64,000 nucleotides of DNA from contig NW_004955423.1 in assembly GCF_000276665.1 (NCBI RefSeq), positions 9,683,821 through 9,747,820 on the forward strand, in the 5' to 3' direction. The stretch's first letter is position 1. Every line of letters starts with the position of its first letter. Below, in pieces: positions 11,050-23,098 of the stretch. Made by a program: the position numbers and the translations under genes. The stretch is from Chinchilla lanigera (taxonomy: Eukaryota; Chordata; Mammalia; Rodentia; Chinchillidae). The notes beneath the pieces are model-generated. The model worked only from the letters and a program-made list of their open reading frames with translations. It made no database searches and was not told where the DNA came from.

Positions 11050-14000
11050 AAGTTTGTTCCATAAAATGAAAAATACTCTTAAGCATGCTCAAAGATTTAG
11101 CTACAAGGATATTTATCACAGCACTTTAAAATACATAGAAAAAAGCTAGAAAACATGCCAATATTAATAGTGGTTATATTTTGGCAAGATTGTATGAAAT
11201 GTTAAATTTTTTCTTTGTAGTTCTATATGGTTTCCAAATTCTTTTGTGAACATACTACCTGAAAATCAGCTTAAAATGTTATTAGAAAATAAGTGCTCCT
11301 CAATCATTAATGTGCACAGAAATCAGCTCAGAATCTCGCTGAAATACAAAACTGACTTGGCAGGTTTAGGTGGGACCTGAAAATCTCCCCTTTTAACAAG
11401 CTCTCAGGTAATGTTAACGATGCTGGGCCTGTGCCACACTCTGAGGCACTATAGCACATATACATATGTGTAATCTGCCATCTTCTCTAACCCTATTCTA
11501 TGACTATTTTTTGCAAAGCAAAAGCAGCTAAAAGTTTCTCTGTGTATGGGTATAATTGATATAGTACTGGGTATTGCTATATAGCCCATGAAAACATATC
11601 CTAATTTCAAATTATTTAATATCCCAATAACTTCAGCTTTGCTATAAACTCTGGTGAATATTCCAGTTCTTATTTTTAAAACATTATATAAAGTACACAG
11701 GTATCATTGAAAACTTCAATGCCTCTGAAACGTGGTATTTACATGGGTCAGGTTAGCATTTTGCTCTTTTTGGTTACTACACATTGGCCTTTAAAACAAA
11801 TTGCAAAGATCACAGTATAATAAATTAAAGGAAGTTCATTAGCATTAAATTTGTAGTATACTTAATCTAACAAACAACTGAACATTAAGAACAGTGTTAG
11901 CAATGCTAAGATGAACTAGTAAGTTCTGTATCATCAGAGAGTTTAACACCAAAACAGGGGAGAGAGACAATATAAGAACTAATGGTAATATAATTTTAAA
12001 GATAAAATAAACCTTATTAAAAGTAAGTAGGTGATAGGAGAGCATAAGGAAAGAGACCATGAATTCTAATAAGAACAAAGGATAGAGGAATAGGATGCCT
12101 TGGTTACTGTGTCAGAGTTGATACCTGAGAGAACTCTTAAACTGTGAGCAAATTTCACCATTGGGAGAAGTAGGAAAAAGCAATTCCAGAGAGAAGTATC
12201 TTGAATAAGCAGTATCATGAAGGGAATCTATTATAGAACAATTCACTGTCGTGTTCACTGTAGTGTCAAAAGCATTAGTTTCAAATTAGGGCCCAGCACA
12301 GATAGAAAATGTATGGTAGCTAAATACATTTCTGTATATACATTTTCTGTAGGGAAAAAGCAAGTTAAATTATCCCATATTTTGCTAGTTTAGATTTTTG
12401 ACTTTTAACTGAAGTTGCACTATATTATTTTCCACTTTAACAGACTGCATTGGCTCCCCATTGTAGTCCAAAATTCTGAATATTAATACCACTATGCTTT
12501 GAAAATTATGTTGTTTACATGGTTACTTTCCCAACTCTTATTTTTGAGCATAGAAACTAGATTTTTATTTTCTCAGAACCTTGCTTAGAGACTGTGATGC
12601 AGGAAATACTCAAAGAAAGTCTGTCAAGTCAGCAGAAATTAATTACTATCAATAAGCTTATAAAACAGTTGCAAATAGTAATCAGTAAAAAACGATAACA
12701 TGGAAAGTAGTTTTCTAGTTTAAGAGTTACAATGCAGTGGACTAACAAATGGGAATTAAACTGTCTGCAAGATGGCATGAACTTCAGAAAGGTAATCAGA
12801 AAGGTCAACTGACATGGTAAGGTGATGTTTTATAATCACTGTAGCTATTTAATCCCACCTGCGGAAATCTGTATTCAAAAGTGCTTATTTGTTCAATATG
12901 ATATTTAAGTCTAAGATTCCCTCAAATAGATTTGAAACTGTCAAGAGAAATAACCTGTGAATTCGTGGGAAGGGGGAACAGGCAAAGTGTCCCACGGTAT
13001 TGATTTATGTATTTCTTTAAAAATGTTGCAGTGGATATTAAGTATGTAAAACCAAAGATTTAAAACAGGCAGAATTTCTATTAATTTCAGATCATACAAC
13101 TCAACAGACCAGTTATGATTAAAGAAAGACTGACAAGCTAACCAAAACAAATTTGCTACAAAGAGAACTCAATGAACGTCAATATTCCCATTCATTCTGG
13201 ATCAGAACAAAAAGCAGAATTCCTCTACGCTTTTCCTCTGACCTTCAAACAGTTACATGTGCATGGAGTTAGCTGTTACATATTTATGCTATCAACAGGA
13301 ATTCCTGTTAACTTACTAGTAAAAAAGATGAAACACTTGGAAACCACTACATGGCTTTTATCCTACATATCTTTCCACTTACTATGCCATTAGAGAAAGA
13401 ATTTCTGTTAAATTTTGTTACATTTCATATACGTCTACACTGGTGATATTTACTCAATAGTTTGTGAGTCTAACTTTTAAAAAATTACATATTGCTTTTA
13501 TCCCTAAAATATTTCTTAAAATGCACTTTGGAACAAGTATATCCAGTGTTTGTCATCAGGAGATATGACATTCCTTTTTCTTGTCAAACAAGTCATGCAA
13601 GTAAACTGCTTTAAATAGCTTTGAACAATGTGTTTTGTATGTAAAGTTCATATAGTCATAACTCCCGCATCTCACTGCACAAATGAATAAAACTTTATGT
13701 CTTCACCACGAAAATAAACGCTGGAATTTTGAAATGAGAGGATTCCTGTTTTTGCCATATCAGTGTTTTCTCCTCCATATAAATGTATTTCATAATAGGA
13801 AACGAGCACTCCATGCTTACCAAACTCTTCTTTAATACAAAGCACTGTATTTATTATGTAATATTATTGTCTACATAATATTTGAGGATATGAAAAGAAC
13901 AGACTGGAGGAATAGTTAATAAATACTTAGCTTCTCTCTTAATAGTTCTTATGTCTATTATTCTTACTAGAATACAAGTATTTTTCCTTTGGTGAAAAAG

Positions 14001-15290
14001 AAATTAATTCAATTTTGTCCTTGTTCCTCATCTAACTTTAGGATATCTTTGAAATACACAGCAATGATTTCCAAAAGGGGGTAGGAGACTGCAGTTTTGT
14101 AGAATAGGACAAATAGAATGAATAAAAAGTTTTTGCTTGTGGTATTAGCTCAGTATTCCCACTTCCCTAACTTGAAGCTATATGACATTCTTCACCTGTC
14201 AATCTTCTGTAAAGACCAACTATAAATAACCAAAACCTGTTGAGTTAAAAAAAAAATCTGCACAAATGCATATTCTTCTTCACTTTCTCTTTAAAATGGT
14301 TTGAAGAGGATTTTAAAAATTCTTATGTATAAAACAATAATTCAAATAAAGGTCTGCTAAACTACTAAACTACTATAGAAACCATGGAGTAAATTTTGTA
14401 AATTAGTTTTTTAGCTCAGCTTTCTTCCTTAATTACTTCAGTATATATAAACACAAAGGCAAACACCAGTACTATTTAATGATCAAACAAGCACACCAAA
14501 AAGGGCAAGGGTGCCAAGGGTAATTCTACTGTTCCTTTAATCAAAGTGACAAAAATACCTTGGGGAAGCTCCAAGGTGAGACTGGAATGGGGGTGCTGGT
14601 ATTATTTACATAGGAAACTTATCTTTTAATACGCATAGCTCGCAAAATACATTACCATTTTTAGCAAAGCAGTAAGTCCAAATATTTTTAACATGCCTAC
14701 AAAGAATATGAGGCAAACATGCCAACTTTTTTGAATTTTAGCCATATTTACAAAAAACACAATGTACAATTATGAAAGCTTTTAATATCCATGACGTTAT
14801 AAATGTAAGATTTTACATGAAATAATCATACTGTGCTTTTATTTTTAAAAATCTTGCTTGTAAAAACTGAGGTAACTTTCACACATGCATTTAAAAATAA
14901 AAGATAATAAACATAACAGAAATTTAACTGCAAATTTGAAAGTCTTGCTTCGTTCAAAGTTTAAAGCTCATAAACATAAGAATTTTTAAAAATACAGGTT
15001 ATAGTTTTAAAATTTTTCATTTTTATACAAAAATAAAGGAGCACACAGTAACATCTACTAGAAATGATGTCAGAATACTGTAGGAAATTTTCTTATGGAA
15101 ATTCAGAACTTAGTCGTGTGTAAAACAAAACAATAAACTACGTGATTCAGCTTAACTTATAATCAACTTTTTGTAGAATTCTTTCAACTTCATCTTGGAA
15201 AATGGTCTGGTGCAAATCATAAACAGACAAACAAAACATATCTAAGTTTGACTCTAACGCTTCAATTAATACTTTAGCTAGTTAAAATCT
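11050..15290. other. PRKACB intron, no recognised gene or clear repeat
   Basis: This is AT-rich intron in which I recognise no interspersed repeat with confidence. Short plus- and minus-strand ORFs here (for example 13172-13393) show no family resemblance. The lack of insertions over 4 kb next to the C-beta-2 exon may reflect constraint or chance. Confidence 0.55.
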
Positions 15291-15317
15291 ATCATTTAAG
15301 AAAAAAAAAAAACTTAC

Positions 15318-15504
15318 TTGATCTGTCCCATAAGGCAGTATGTTCAGAGAAATGAAGGCTGTCATTTTCCAGAGCTGTTTTCTGATCATGTGCAGTACTT
15401 TTAGAGTGTCTGTGAAATAACCGGTTAGCAAAACCTTCCAATTTCTGAAGAGCAGTAGATGTACCTGTATGCTGGTTACAGGGCAGTTCTCTATAAGCTG
15501 CCAT
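15318..15504 (-). CDS. PRKACB: PRKACB alternative first coding exon of C-beta-2 (exon 1-2)
   Basis: This exon encodes 62 residues beginning MAAYRELPCNQHTG and ending HTALWDRS, plus one base of the next codon. It matches the long N-terminus of PKA C-beta-2, the isoform enriched in lymphoid and other immune cells; by my recollection of the human protein only about five or six residues differ. It lacks the Met-Gly myristoylation signal of C-beta-1, so it should localise differently. It has a basic stretch near residues 28-36 (RLFHRHSK). The exon ends ...AGATCAA followed by gtaagt at 15317, a strong donor. The leftover A is expected to join TG of exon 2 and give Met63, matching the known junction. 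The 62 versus 15 unique residues reproduce the known 47-residue length difference between isoforms. A T-rich stretch in sense follows the donor (15301-15312). Confidence 0.95.
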
Positions 15505-15514
15505 TCATGTACAT
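15491..15514 (-). other. Short upstream ORF overlapping the C-beta-2 start codon
   Basis: ATG at 15514 opens an eight-codon ORF (seven residues, MYMNGSL, and TAG). It contains a second in-frame ATG at 15508 and ends at 15491, 14 bases inside the C-beta-2 coding region in another frame. Both upstream ATGs have T at -3, a weak context. The main ATG also has T at -3 but G at +4. If the transcript starts upstream, this ORF would lower translation of the isoform or make it depend on leaky scanning. Confidence 0.6.
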
Positions 15515-15700
15515 TTACACTTTACTTAAGGTGACTAAAGATATTTCCAGAAGGAGCTCAACAACTTCTTACACAGAAGCTAAGAGCTATGCATGTGTCA
15601 AACTTCCTGTTTGCAGGGTATTCAAACCACTACTGCTGTTCTGTTTCCTGTTAATATAAAACAGCACATTACTGAGCTTTTCTTATCAAAACTCCTTTCA
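15505..15700 (-). promoter_or_regulatory. PRKACB: Candidate 5'UTR and proximal promoter of PRKACB C-beta-2
   Basis: This is the region immediately upstream of the C-beta-2 start codon. It is not a CpG island, so a tissue-restricted promoter is expected. On the minus strand it has a TATA-like run (TTTTATATTAA, 15651-15661), an ETS-like core in AACAGGAAGTT (15601-15611) and a GGAAA motif typical of NFAT sites (15641-15650). ETS and NFAT sites would suit a lymphoid promoter, but such short motifs also occur by chance. The transcription start is not determined. Confidence 0.4.
15580..15594 (-). other. Second minimal upstream ORF before C-beta-2
   Basis: ATG at 15594 reads four codons (MHSS) and then TAG, 76 bases upstream of the C-beta-2 start. 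It counts only if transcription starts further upstream. Confidence 0.45.
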
Positions 15701-15814
15701 TCTCAACTAGAGATGGGGGTTTTAAAAACTTGCAATAACTGCCCAGGAGGATTTATGCTTGAGTGTTTTAATATTAATATAAGGTTAGTGAGAGCATTAA
15801 AGAGCTTTATATAG

Positions 15815-16990
15815 AGAATAGGTTGAACATATTTTTAAAAGGGAAACTAGTTAAACATGTATTACAACCCTATGCAAACAAATGAAGGCTAAATCATCCT
15901 CAAAACAGAACACATTAAAAATACAACTTGTCCTTTTCCAAGAAGTCAGCTAATATGAGTGATTTATGAATCTTTATGAGCAATTATGTTTTCCTCAAAA
16001 ACTGATATGGAATGGCTAAGACAAGACTCTTATAAAACAGACAGAAAACACGCTATAACTAAGAAAAAGTCCAAAGAAATAACTTTTTGAAAAAAAACAA
16101 AACAAAATATAATATTGCTAAATCATTGACTTAAGTCTAGTGTATATAGGAACTACAGAAATTTAGCATATCAGTATTACCTATCAAATTTATCTACTGA
16201 TAAGTGTCAGCCTACCAGCAGAATATTTTAAAACACTCTAAAATTGAAAAAAGTTTAAAAATTCAGATTTAAAATTATATAAGATAATCCTAAAATAAAT
16301 GTAAATTATAATTACATAACATAACAGCCATATCAAGAAATTTCATTTGAGAGAAAACAATTCCTTCTAATTGAAGCATGTTAATTTTAAAATCTTAACA
16401 CCAGAAGATTACGCCTTATCTATCCTGATTTAGTAACTCACTTAGAAACATAACTTTTAATTAATAAAATTTGCCATCACCAATTTGTATGGAAAAAAAG
16501 TTACTTATGCCATTTAATAAGAATCTTGAGTATTTGTCTTTTGACACCAATTAAAGGATGAGACGTGTGGTTTTCTCTTTGAAAGTGCTATATAACGGGG
16601 AAAAAAGGAAAAGCAACAGTCTTCAAAAATCTTTCTAAAAATATCTTAGTCCATATTTCCTGCCAACTGTGTGACAAATATAATAGGAGTAATAATGATA
16701 AATAGAGTAAGTGGAAAATTGTAATTAAATTAGAGAAACACAAAAGTCCATTAAAGAAACACTGACTAGTGAATTGTGCCATGTAACACATAGCTCATTT
16801 GTATGCACTGTTTGTTGAAATAAAGCAGAAAAGCGTATCTGTAAGACTATTTCTTAAATTTGTAGCTTTCCATATAAATAATGTGTATAATATATATATG
16901 TTATGAACATGTGAGAGTGCCTTACACAAAACAGACACTGATAAGTGTCCAGCATGTTAATAAATACAGTATCCATAGTGCATGGACTAA
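15815..16990. other. PRKACB intron upstream of C-beta-2, no recognised element
   Basis: AT-rich sequence without recognisable repeats. It may contain distal promoter elements of C-beta-2, but I cannot name any. Confidence 0.5.
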
Positions 16991-16991
16991 C

Positions 16992-17066
16992 TCAGTATGG
17001 AATCAAACACAGGACCTTGTGCTGGCCAGTCCGGCACTGTGCTACTGAGCTGTATCCCCAGCCCCC
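16992..17066 (-). mobile_element. ID-like tRNA SINE, degraded
   Basis: The reverse complement shows gctggggatacagctcagta and a B-box-like caggaccttgtg/aatcaaacac segment. It has lost its tail and is more diverged than the copies at 2.2 and 27.4 kb. Confidence 0.82.
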
Positions 17067-17571
17067 TAACAGAAATTTTAATCTTCTACGCTCACTGCAA
17101 ATATCAACTCTTCAATGAAGTCTGCCACATACTTCCTACAAAAAAATAAATTGCTCTCTTGTTTCCACTGATCTTAGGATTTTATGTTAAAATTGGCTGT
17201 TAATGACTTTGTATGTCCCTAAATTGTGAATTAAATTCATAAATGCATGTTATTAGACACTCAATAAATATATTAAGTGACGTATCCATTCACTTTTAAT
17301 AACTTAAAAATCTTAAGAATCTTCAAATACTGAAAATGTTTTAACTTACGATAAGACCATACTGTAAGTAAAAATCTGTTTCCTGTACACAGTAATGGCA
17401 GTAACATCACTGGATTTCTTCTTTTCTCTACATTTCATGGCTAAATTTTATTTACTGAGTTCCATTTTCACTCAGTGCAAATGTTTCCTCCTAAAACAAT
17501 CTTGTTTTCCCCACCCCCAGTCACCTCATCGATCACTCATTTCTCTGACATGTTACCCTCTAAAAGATATC

Positions 17572-17968
17572 ACACTCATGGTACAGGATGTATAAACATC
17601 GTATTGTCTCACTACTGTAAGAAACTGAAAGAATAAATAAGATCTAAAAGGCACAACAGATATTGTGAAAGGGAAAGAAACTGCTCAGAAACAAAGAACT
17701 GGGATTGGGGAAAGGAGAAAAGAAGGAATATATATATATATATATTAGCTAAGATTAAAATAACTGTACTACTAATTTCTATTAGTTCATTGAAAGGAAC
17801 AGTTATTGTTTATACTGTTTGATCAATCTTACATGCCTATATCTGGTAATGTGAGCAACTACTTTAAAGATAAAAATATAATAACCATTGTTAATTTCCT
17901 ATCATCTTGTTTTGAAATTCTGTATCATTTTTATTGTTTTTATTCTCTTTAAAATAAAATAAAAAGAT
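17572..17968 (+). mobile_element. L1 3'UTR fragment
   Basis: This shares text with the L1 3'UTR copies at 22.2 kb and 39.1 kb (gtattgtctcactactgtaag, gatattgtgaaaggga, a purine-rich G run, aaccattgttaatttcc) and ends with ctttaaaataaaataaaaagata. An aaaagata direct repeat may be the target duplication. A (TA)n run at 17730-17746 lies inside. Confidence 0.8.
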
Positions 17969-19418
17969 ACAAACTAACTCTAACATTTCAGCCTGACCAC
18001 ATTTTTAACAAATCTAGCCAGTATTATGTATATTCAACATTGCTTAAGTACAGAAATTTCACATTCATAACCAGAACATTGAGATTACCTTATTTAAAAC
18101 GAGATAAGCTTTAAAACAAAATTACTACACCAAAGTAAGCTTCCCTAGCTGAGAATTTTGAAAATGTATTTTGAAATTTGTCCACTTTTTCAATAAAACT
18201 GTCTTTAGTTTTTATAAAGTTCCTAAAAAAAATAGAATATTTGCTTCTTAGAGCAATGTTGCTATACATGGTAATGCGATTAGGAAGTTGTTGCCATGGA
18301 AGTGTTAGGCAATGTGATTTTTATTAAAAGGAAGAACTCTACTGGCATCTACTGCTAGAAAGAAACAACTACAATTTTAAATAAGACTATGAATTTCTTA
18401 TATAATTCAAATTAATTTTTAGAAGTCTACTACTTTTTATTCATCCTGATAGCATTTCTGGAATATTATTTTGTACTGTAGTGTCTAGTGTATACCCAAA
18501 ATGTGTTGAGAAAGTTTATCTTATATTTAAATAATGCAACATTTTAAAACTGGAGAGCAATCAACTTCATGGTTAACCTGATTTATTTTATTGATTTTTT
18601 TCAAAGGTCTATCTTTTGTTCTCATTTATTTTCTTCATCATGTTTTGGTTTTCAATTTTATTGATTCCTGTTTTTTCTTTTTGCAGTTTTTATTAGTATA
18701 TCTTTGAGGTATATGTTTAAATTCTTTGAGGGGAATTAGCACATGTACTTAACACATCTTAATTTCTTTTTTCAGCCCTTCCCCTCTTTTCCTTTCTCCC
18801 TCTCCCCATCTCTTGATCCCCTTTCCTTTTGAGAAAAATCTCTCTACTTCCTATTGTCTTTTATTTTGCTCTTTATTTGTATTTTAAATTTCTCACATTA
18901 AAGAAAACATGCAATACTTAAGCTTGTGTGTCTGGTTTGTATCAGGTAACACCCTGCTCTTATCAGCTACCCTCTATTCTCTTTGATGTTATTTTGCCTT
19001 TTTTCCTAGTTTCATAATATGGAAGCTTAGATTGTTATAGTAAGACATTTTTCTAATATATGAACCCAATTCTATATGTTTTTCCCTGAACTGGTGCATC
19101 TGACAAACTTTTGATGTATCATATTTCCATTTTCACTCAGTTCAAAATTTTTCTGATTTCCTTTAAGATTTTGTCTTCGACCAGGACCTTTGGAAGTGTC
19201 CTGTTTAAATTTCCAAGTATCCCAAAATTTTCCCAATCTTTCTGAAGATTTCCAGATAGTTGCAGTATGGTCAGAGAACATTTCGTATGATTTTTAATTA
19301 TTTCAAATTTGTTAAGGTTTGTCTAATGAACATATTATTTTCTATGGCAAATGTTCTGTAAACAGATGTAAAAAATTTTTTCTATTATTGTTTGTTTGGC
19401 TTTTTTTTTTGTCTCTCT

Positions 19419-19555
19419 CTTTTTTTTTTTTTTTTTTTTTTTTTGAGACAGGATCTCGCTCTGCAGTTCAGGCTGGCCTCGAACTCACAGCGATCCTCCT
19501 GCCTCAGCCTCCCAAGTGCTGGGATTGCAGGCATGCACCACCATGCCCGGCCTTC
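19419..19555 (-). mobile_element. B1-type SINE without the internal duplication
   Basis: It reads gagacaggatctcgctctgc, caggctggcctcgaactcac, gcctcagcctcccaagtgct and ends caccatgcccggcc, preceded by a long T run. It lacks the duplicated block seen in other B1 copies here and is well preserved. Confidence 0.93.
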
Positions 19556-19580
19556 TATTATTGTTAAAAGTAAATATAAC

Positions 19581-19652
19581 TGGGCCGGGGAAGTAGCTCA
19601 GTGGCACAGCACCAGTCTTGCAGGTGCAAGGTCCTGAGTTTGATTCCTGGTA

Positions 19653-19683
<31 letters not shown>

Positions 19684-19684
19684 A
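19581..19684 (+). mobile_element. ID-like tRNA SINE with (AAAT)n tail
   Basis: It begins tgggccggggaagtagctca, has a B-box region ggtcctgagtttgattcctg, and ends in about eight taaa units. It lies 26 bases after the B1 and in the opposite orientation. Confidence 0.92.
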
Positions 19685-20159
19685 ACTTAAGTGTCAGTAA
19701 CATCAATTTGGTTGATGGTATTTAGGTTTTCTGTATCTTTCTGGGTTCTCTCTTTCAATGGTTACAAAAGTCTTCAACTTTGAAGATTAGAGTTTTTAAA
19801 TTTGTTTCTCTTCCAAGTATATCAATTTTTGCTACCTCTATTTTGAAGGGGTTAATCGCTGCATACACATTTAGAATTGTTTTATCATCTTCCTGCACAG
19901 ACAATATTATCATTATAAATGTCTTTCTTAATCCTTGATAAATTTTCTTATTCTGAAGTCCACTTTGCATGATACTAATCAGCCACTACTGCTTTCATTT
20001 GATAAGTGTTTGTGTGGCATCTTTTTGCTTTTAAACAGTCTAAATCAAAACATTGAAAGGACAAGAACACAGTACATACTGTATCTTGTTGCGATCCCTC
20101 TCATTTAATGTAAATATTGATATAATTGTATTTAGGCTTACCATTTAAGGTATTTATGC

Positions 20160-21290
20160 CCCCTCTGATTTTTTTAAGTTTTAGTGAATATAATTGACAT
20201 ACACTGCACATATTTGAAGTTTACATTTTATAGAATGTAATAATTATTGATATAGTAACACAACTGTGAGATCATAGCCACAATCAAAATAATGAACATA
20301 TCCATCATCCTCATCAGTTTTCTCATGCTTCCTTTTTAATTTCTCCCTATACCATTTTAATCCCCAGACAACTGATGCTTCTTAATAATACAGATATTTC
20401 ATATTTTGTGAACTTTAAGTAGAATTATTTTTGTAAAGTTTTTACTCTATAATACTTTTAGGTTTATAGGAAAATTGCAAAGTTAGTAGAGAATTATCAT
20501 ATACTGCATAACTGGTTTCCCTTATTAATATTTTATTTGATATGTTAGAGCTATACAATTAATGAGCCAGTATTGATTCACTACAGTGAATTAGGTCATG
20601 CAGACTTCCTTAGTTTTCACCTAGAGTCTTTCTTGTTCCGGTATACCACTTTACATTTAGTATTCATTTCTCTCTTTGGTTTTTTTATTCTCTATGACAG
20701 TCTCTCAAACTTCCCTGGCTCTTGACCATCTTTACAAATGCAGGGAGTACTGATCAGCTACACTGTACAAGTTTCCTGAACTGGAATTTCAGGGACTTTC
20801 CTGATCTCCACAATTACCCAAAATGATGGGTTATGAAGAGGAAGATCAAAATGATATAGTACCATTTATGTCACATTTTATCAAACATTTATGCTATCAA
20901 CATGACATTACTCTAGATGCTGGTGTTGATCACCTGATGGAGGTAGTGTTTGTTAAGTGTCTCCACTGGAGAGGAGCTCCTTTCTTCCCCTTTTCATACT
21001 AAACTATTTAGGAAGGATGTCACCATGTACAGCACACCTTTAAGGAGTTATATACTCCACTTCCGTGAGGGCGGAGTGGAATTCATCTGAATGAAGAATG
21101 TGTCTCTTCTCTCCCATTTATTATTTACTCATTCATTTATTTACATCAGTATACACTCATGTATATTTATTTTTACATGCTGTGCTATAATCCAACTATA
21201 TTACTGAGATTTGGCCAGAAGGAGCTCTTTCATTTGCTCCTTGTATCCCTTTCATACACCCCTACCTTGTGTGTTCATGCATGTGTGTAC
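20160..21290 (-). mobile_element. Ancient L1-family (L1M-like) fragment
   Basis: The block matches an old mammalian repeat I know in reverse orientation: taggaaaattgcaaagttag, acaattaatgagccagtatt, gtgtttgttaagtgtctcca and tgagggcggagtgg. It is L1-like from memory; the exact subfamily needs a repeat search. Confidence 0.6.
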
Positions 21291-22190
21291 AGGTGTTTAA
21301 GTACATCCTCACTTTTTAGTACTATAATATGTACCATGTTCATTTTGTATGACTTGTGCCAGTCCTAGAATCAAGAATTTCTCCAACCAGTCCTTTATCC
21401 TTTTATCAGAGAATGTTATTGGAGTATTGTTACTGTTAGATCCTCGTAGTTGAGAGAGCAGAATAATATGAGTATACTAACAATATTCCCTTATCTAAAG
21501 TATTTCTATATGTAGCAATCTGTGTCTATAAGCTAGACAGAAGTACATTCTTCTACCTCCAACTTGAATCCATTACTGCATGATTCCTTTTAGCTTCCTT
21601 CCCAACTGTATCTATAAATTCCCACTCTCACAGTGAGAAACCCTGGCTTCTACTATAGATCGTCCATTTACTTGTTCAGTTTCAGGATACACATATAGCA
21701 ATATCAGAATTGTGAACCTGGTGAGTCAACAACTTTACTACCAAGGGAACAACTTCATCAACTAAAATATATCACCATACACATTTTATTTTACATCTAG
21801 TCTTGTGGATTTCATTTATTTTTAAAGTTAGATTAACACCTTTTATCCTCATTCCTTTCAATGAGATTGCTTCATACACTTGTAGTACAAATTGATCTGT
21901 CAAAATCTGCATCCCATCCTAAGATGCACCAAACTTCAAAATGATTATTTAAAAGTTGGTAGGCATTTAAATTTTACTCTTTGTGATGTAAGTGCTATGG
22001 GTTTTTATGTATAATGCACAATGTCATGTATTCACAATTATAGCATCATACAGAATAATTTTACCACTTGGATAAACCTTTCCTGTGCTTCCCTGATCCT
22101 TGCATCTGCTGATCTTTTTCATTTTTTATCACTGCCCAGAGTTGTCTTTCCCAGAGTGTCATATAAAGGGAAATCAAACAGTATGATGGT

Positions 22191-22670
22191 AGAGACCATA
22201 TGCATAAGTGAAATAAACCAGACCTCCATGTGTAAGCAGCGTATTGTCTCATAGTGTAAGAACCTGAAAGAGTGAATAAAAATGAGGAGGTATGATAGAC
22301 ATTGTGAAATGAAAGGAAAATGCTCAAAAGTAAAGAGTAACTGGGGTGAGGGAAAAGAGAAAAGAAAGAAGGGGTAATTATGTATGTATGTATATACAGG
22401 ATAGCTAACATAGTTGTACTACTGACTTCTATCACTTTGCTGAAAGGAAGTTAATGATTACTTATTTGATCAATCTTGCATGTCTCTATTTGTTTTCCTG
22501 AGAAACCACTTTGAAGATATCAATAAGTAGTACAACAGCCATTGTTAATTCCCTACCACTTTGTCTGTATAACTCTGTACTGTCTGTATTGTTCTTATGC
22601 TATTTTGTAAATGGATGTCTGTTTGTTAATATGTTTTTCCTTCTTTTATTTTTAAAATAAATTTAAAAAA
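22191..22670 (+). mobile_element. 5'-truncated L1 insertion (3' end only) with perfect 15-bp target duplication
   Basis: The insert holds the last ~480 bases of an L1: a gtgaaataaaccagac end-of-ORF2 motif, the 3'UTR with a purine-rich tract, and a terminal A run. Identical 15-base repeats aaacagtatgatggt flank it at 22176-22190 and 22671-22685. This is a textbook reverse-transcription truncation. Confidence 0.95.
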
Positions 22671-22983
22671 AAACAGTATGATGGTTTCTGCTTGTTTTTT
22701 TCTTTTTCCTCTGTCACTTTCTAACTCCCTCCCTCCTTTTATTCCTCTGTTCATGCACTGGATTTAAGTTGCTCTTTTCTGTTCAGATTTCTAAGGGAGT
22801 ACTTTATATTACTGACATATGATCTTCTTTGTCAGTATGTTCATTGAAAGCAATCAATTTCTTTTGCTAAGTTCCAAATATTGCAACTTGATTATCATTT
22901 AACTTACAATATCTAAATTTTCTCTTGAGACTTTTTTCTCACCTATGTGTTCTTTAGAAGTTTTGTTCCTTAATTCCCAAATA

Positions 22984-23098
22984 CAGTAAAATCTTAGATT
23001 GCTAGTAACTTGTTCTGCAAGTGTTCCGGAAGACAAGCACACATTTTAACTTGATAAACAAGCAGTGTCTTGTGATACAAGCGTTATGTGATGCTAGA
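22984..23098 (+). mobile_element. Tigger-like DNA transposon, left end
   Basis: It starts CAGTAAAATCTTAGATTGC after a TA at 22982-22983, the target of pogo/mariner elements. Its terminal bases match the inverted right end at 30741 (CAGTAAAATGTTGGTTTGC in reverse) at about 17 of 22 positions. The L1 at 23.1 kb cuts it off from the rest. Confidence 0.82.

Larger units (their letters stand above)
18560..20150 (-). mobile_element. Old L1 fragment, reverse orientation, interrupted by SINEs
   Basis: L1 ORF2 text in reverse (ggtctatcttttgttctcat, tttcaaatttgttaaggtttgt, catcaatttggttgatggta, aagtccactttgcatgatac). A B1 and an ID SINE are inserted at 19422-19684. It is heavily decayed. Confidence 0.8.

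Noticed and set aside
1..15300. Short first exons of PRKACB C-beta-3 and C-beta-4
   Set aside because: I scanned minus-strand ATG sites for the short N-termini I remember (MGLSR or MSAR before a donor) and found none; they may lie beyond position 1 or my memory may be inexact.
22061..22435. 124-codon minus-strand frame
   Set aside because: It is antisense to the truncated L1 and crosses its target duplication.
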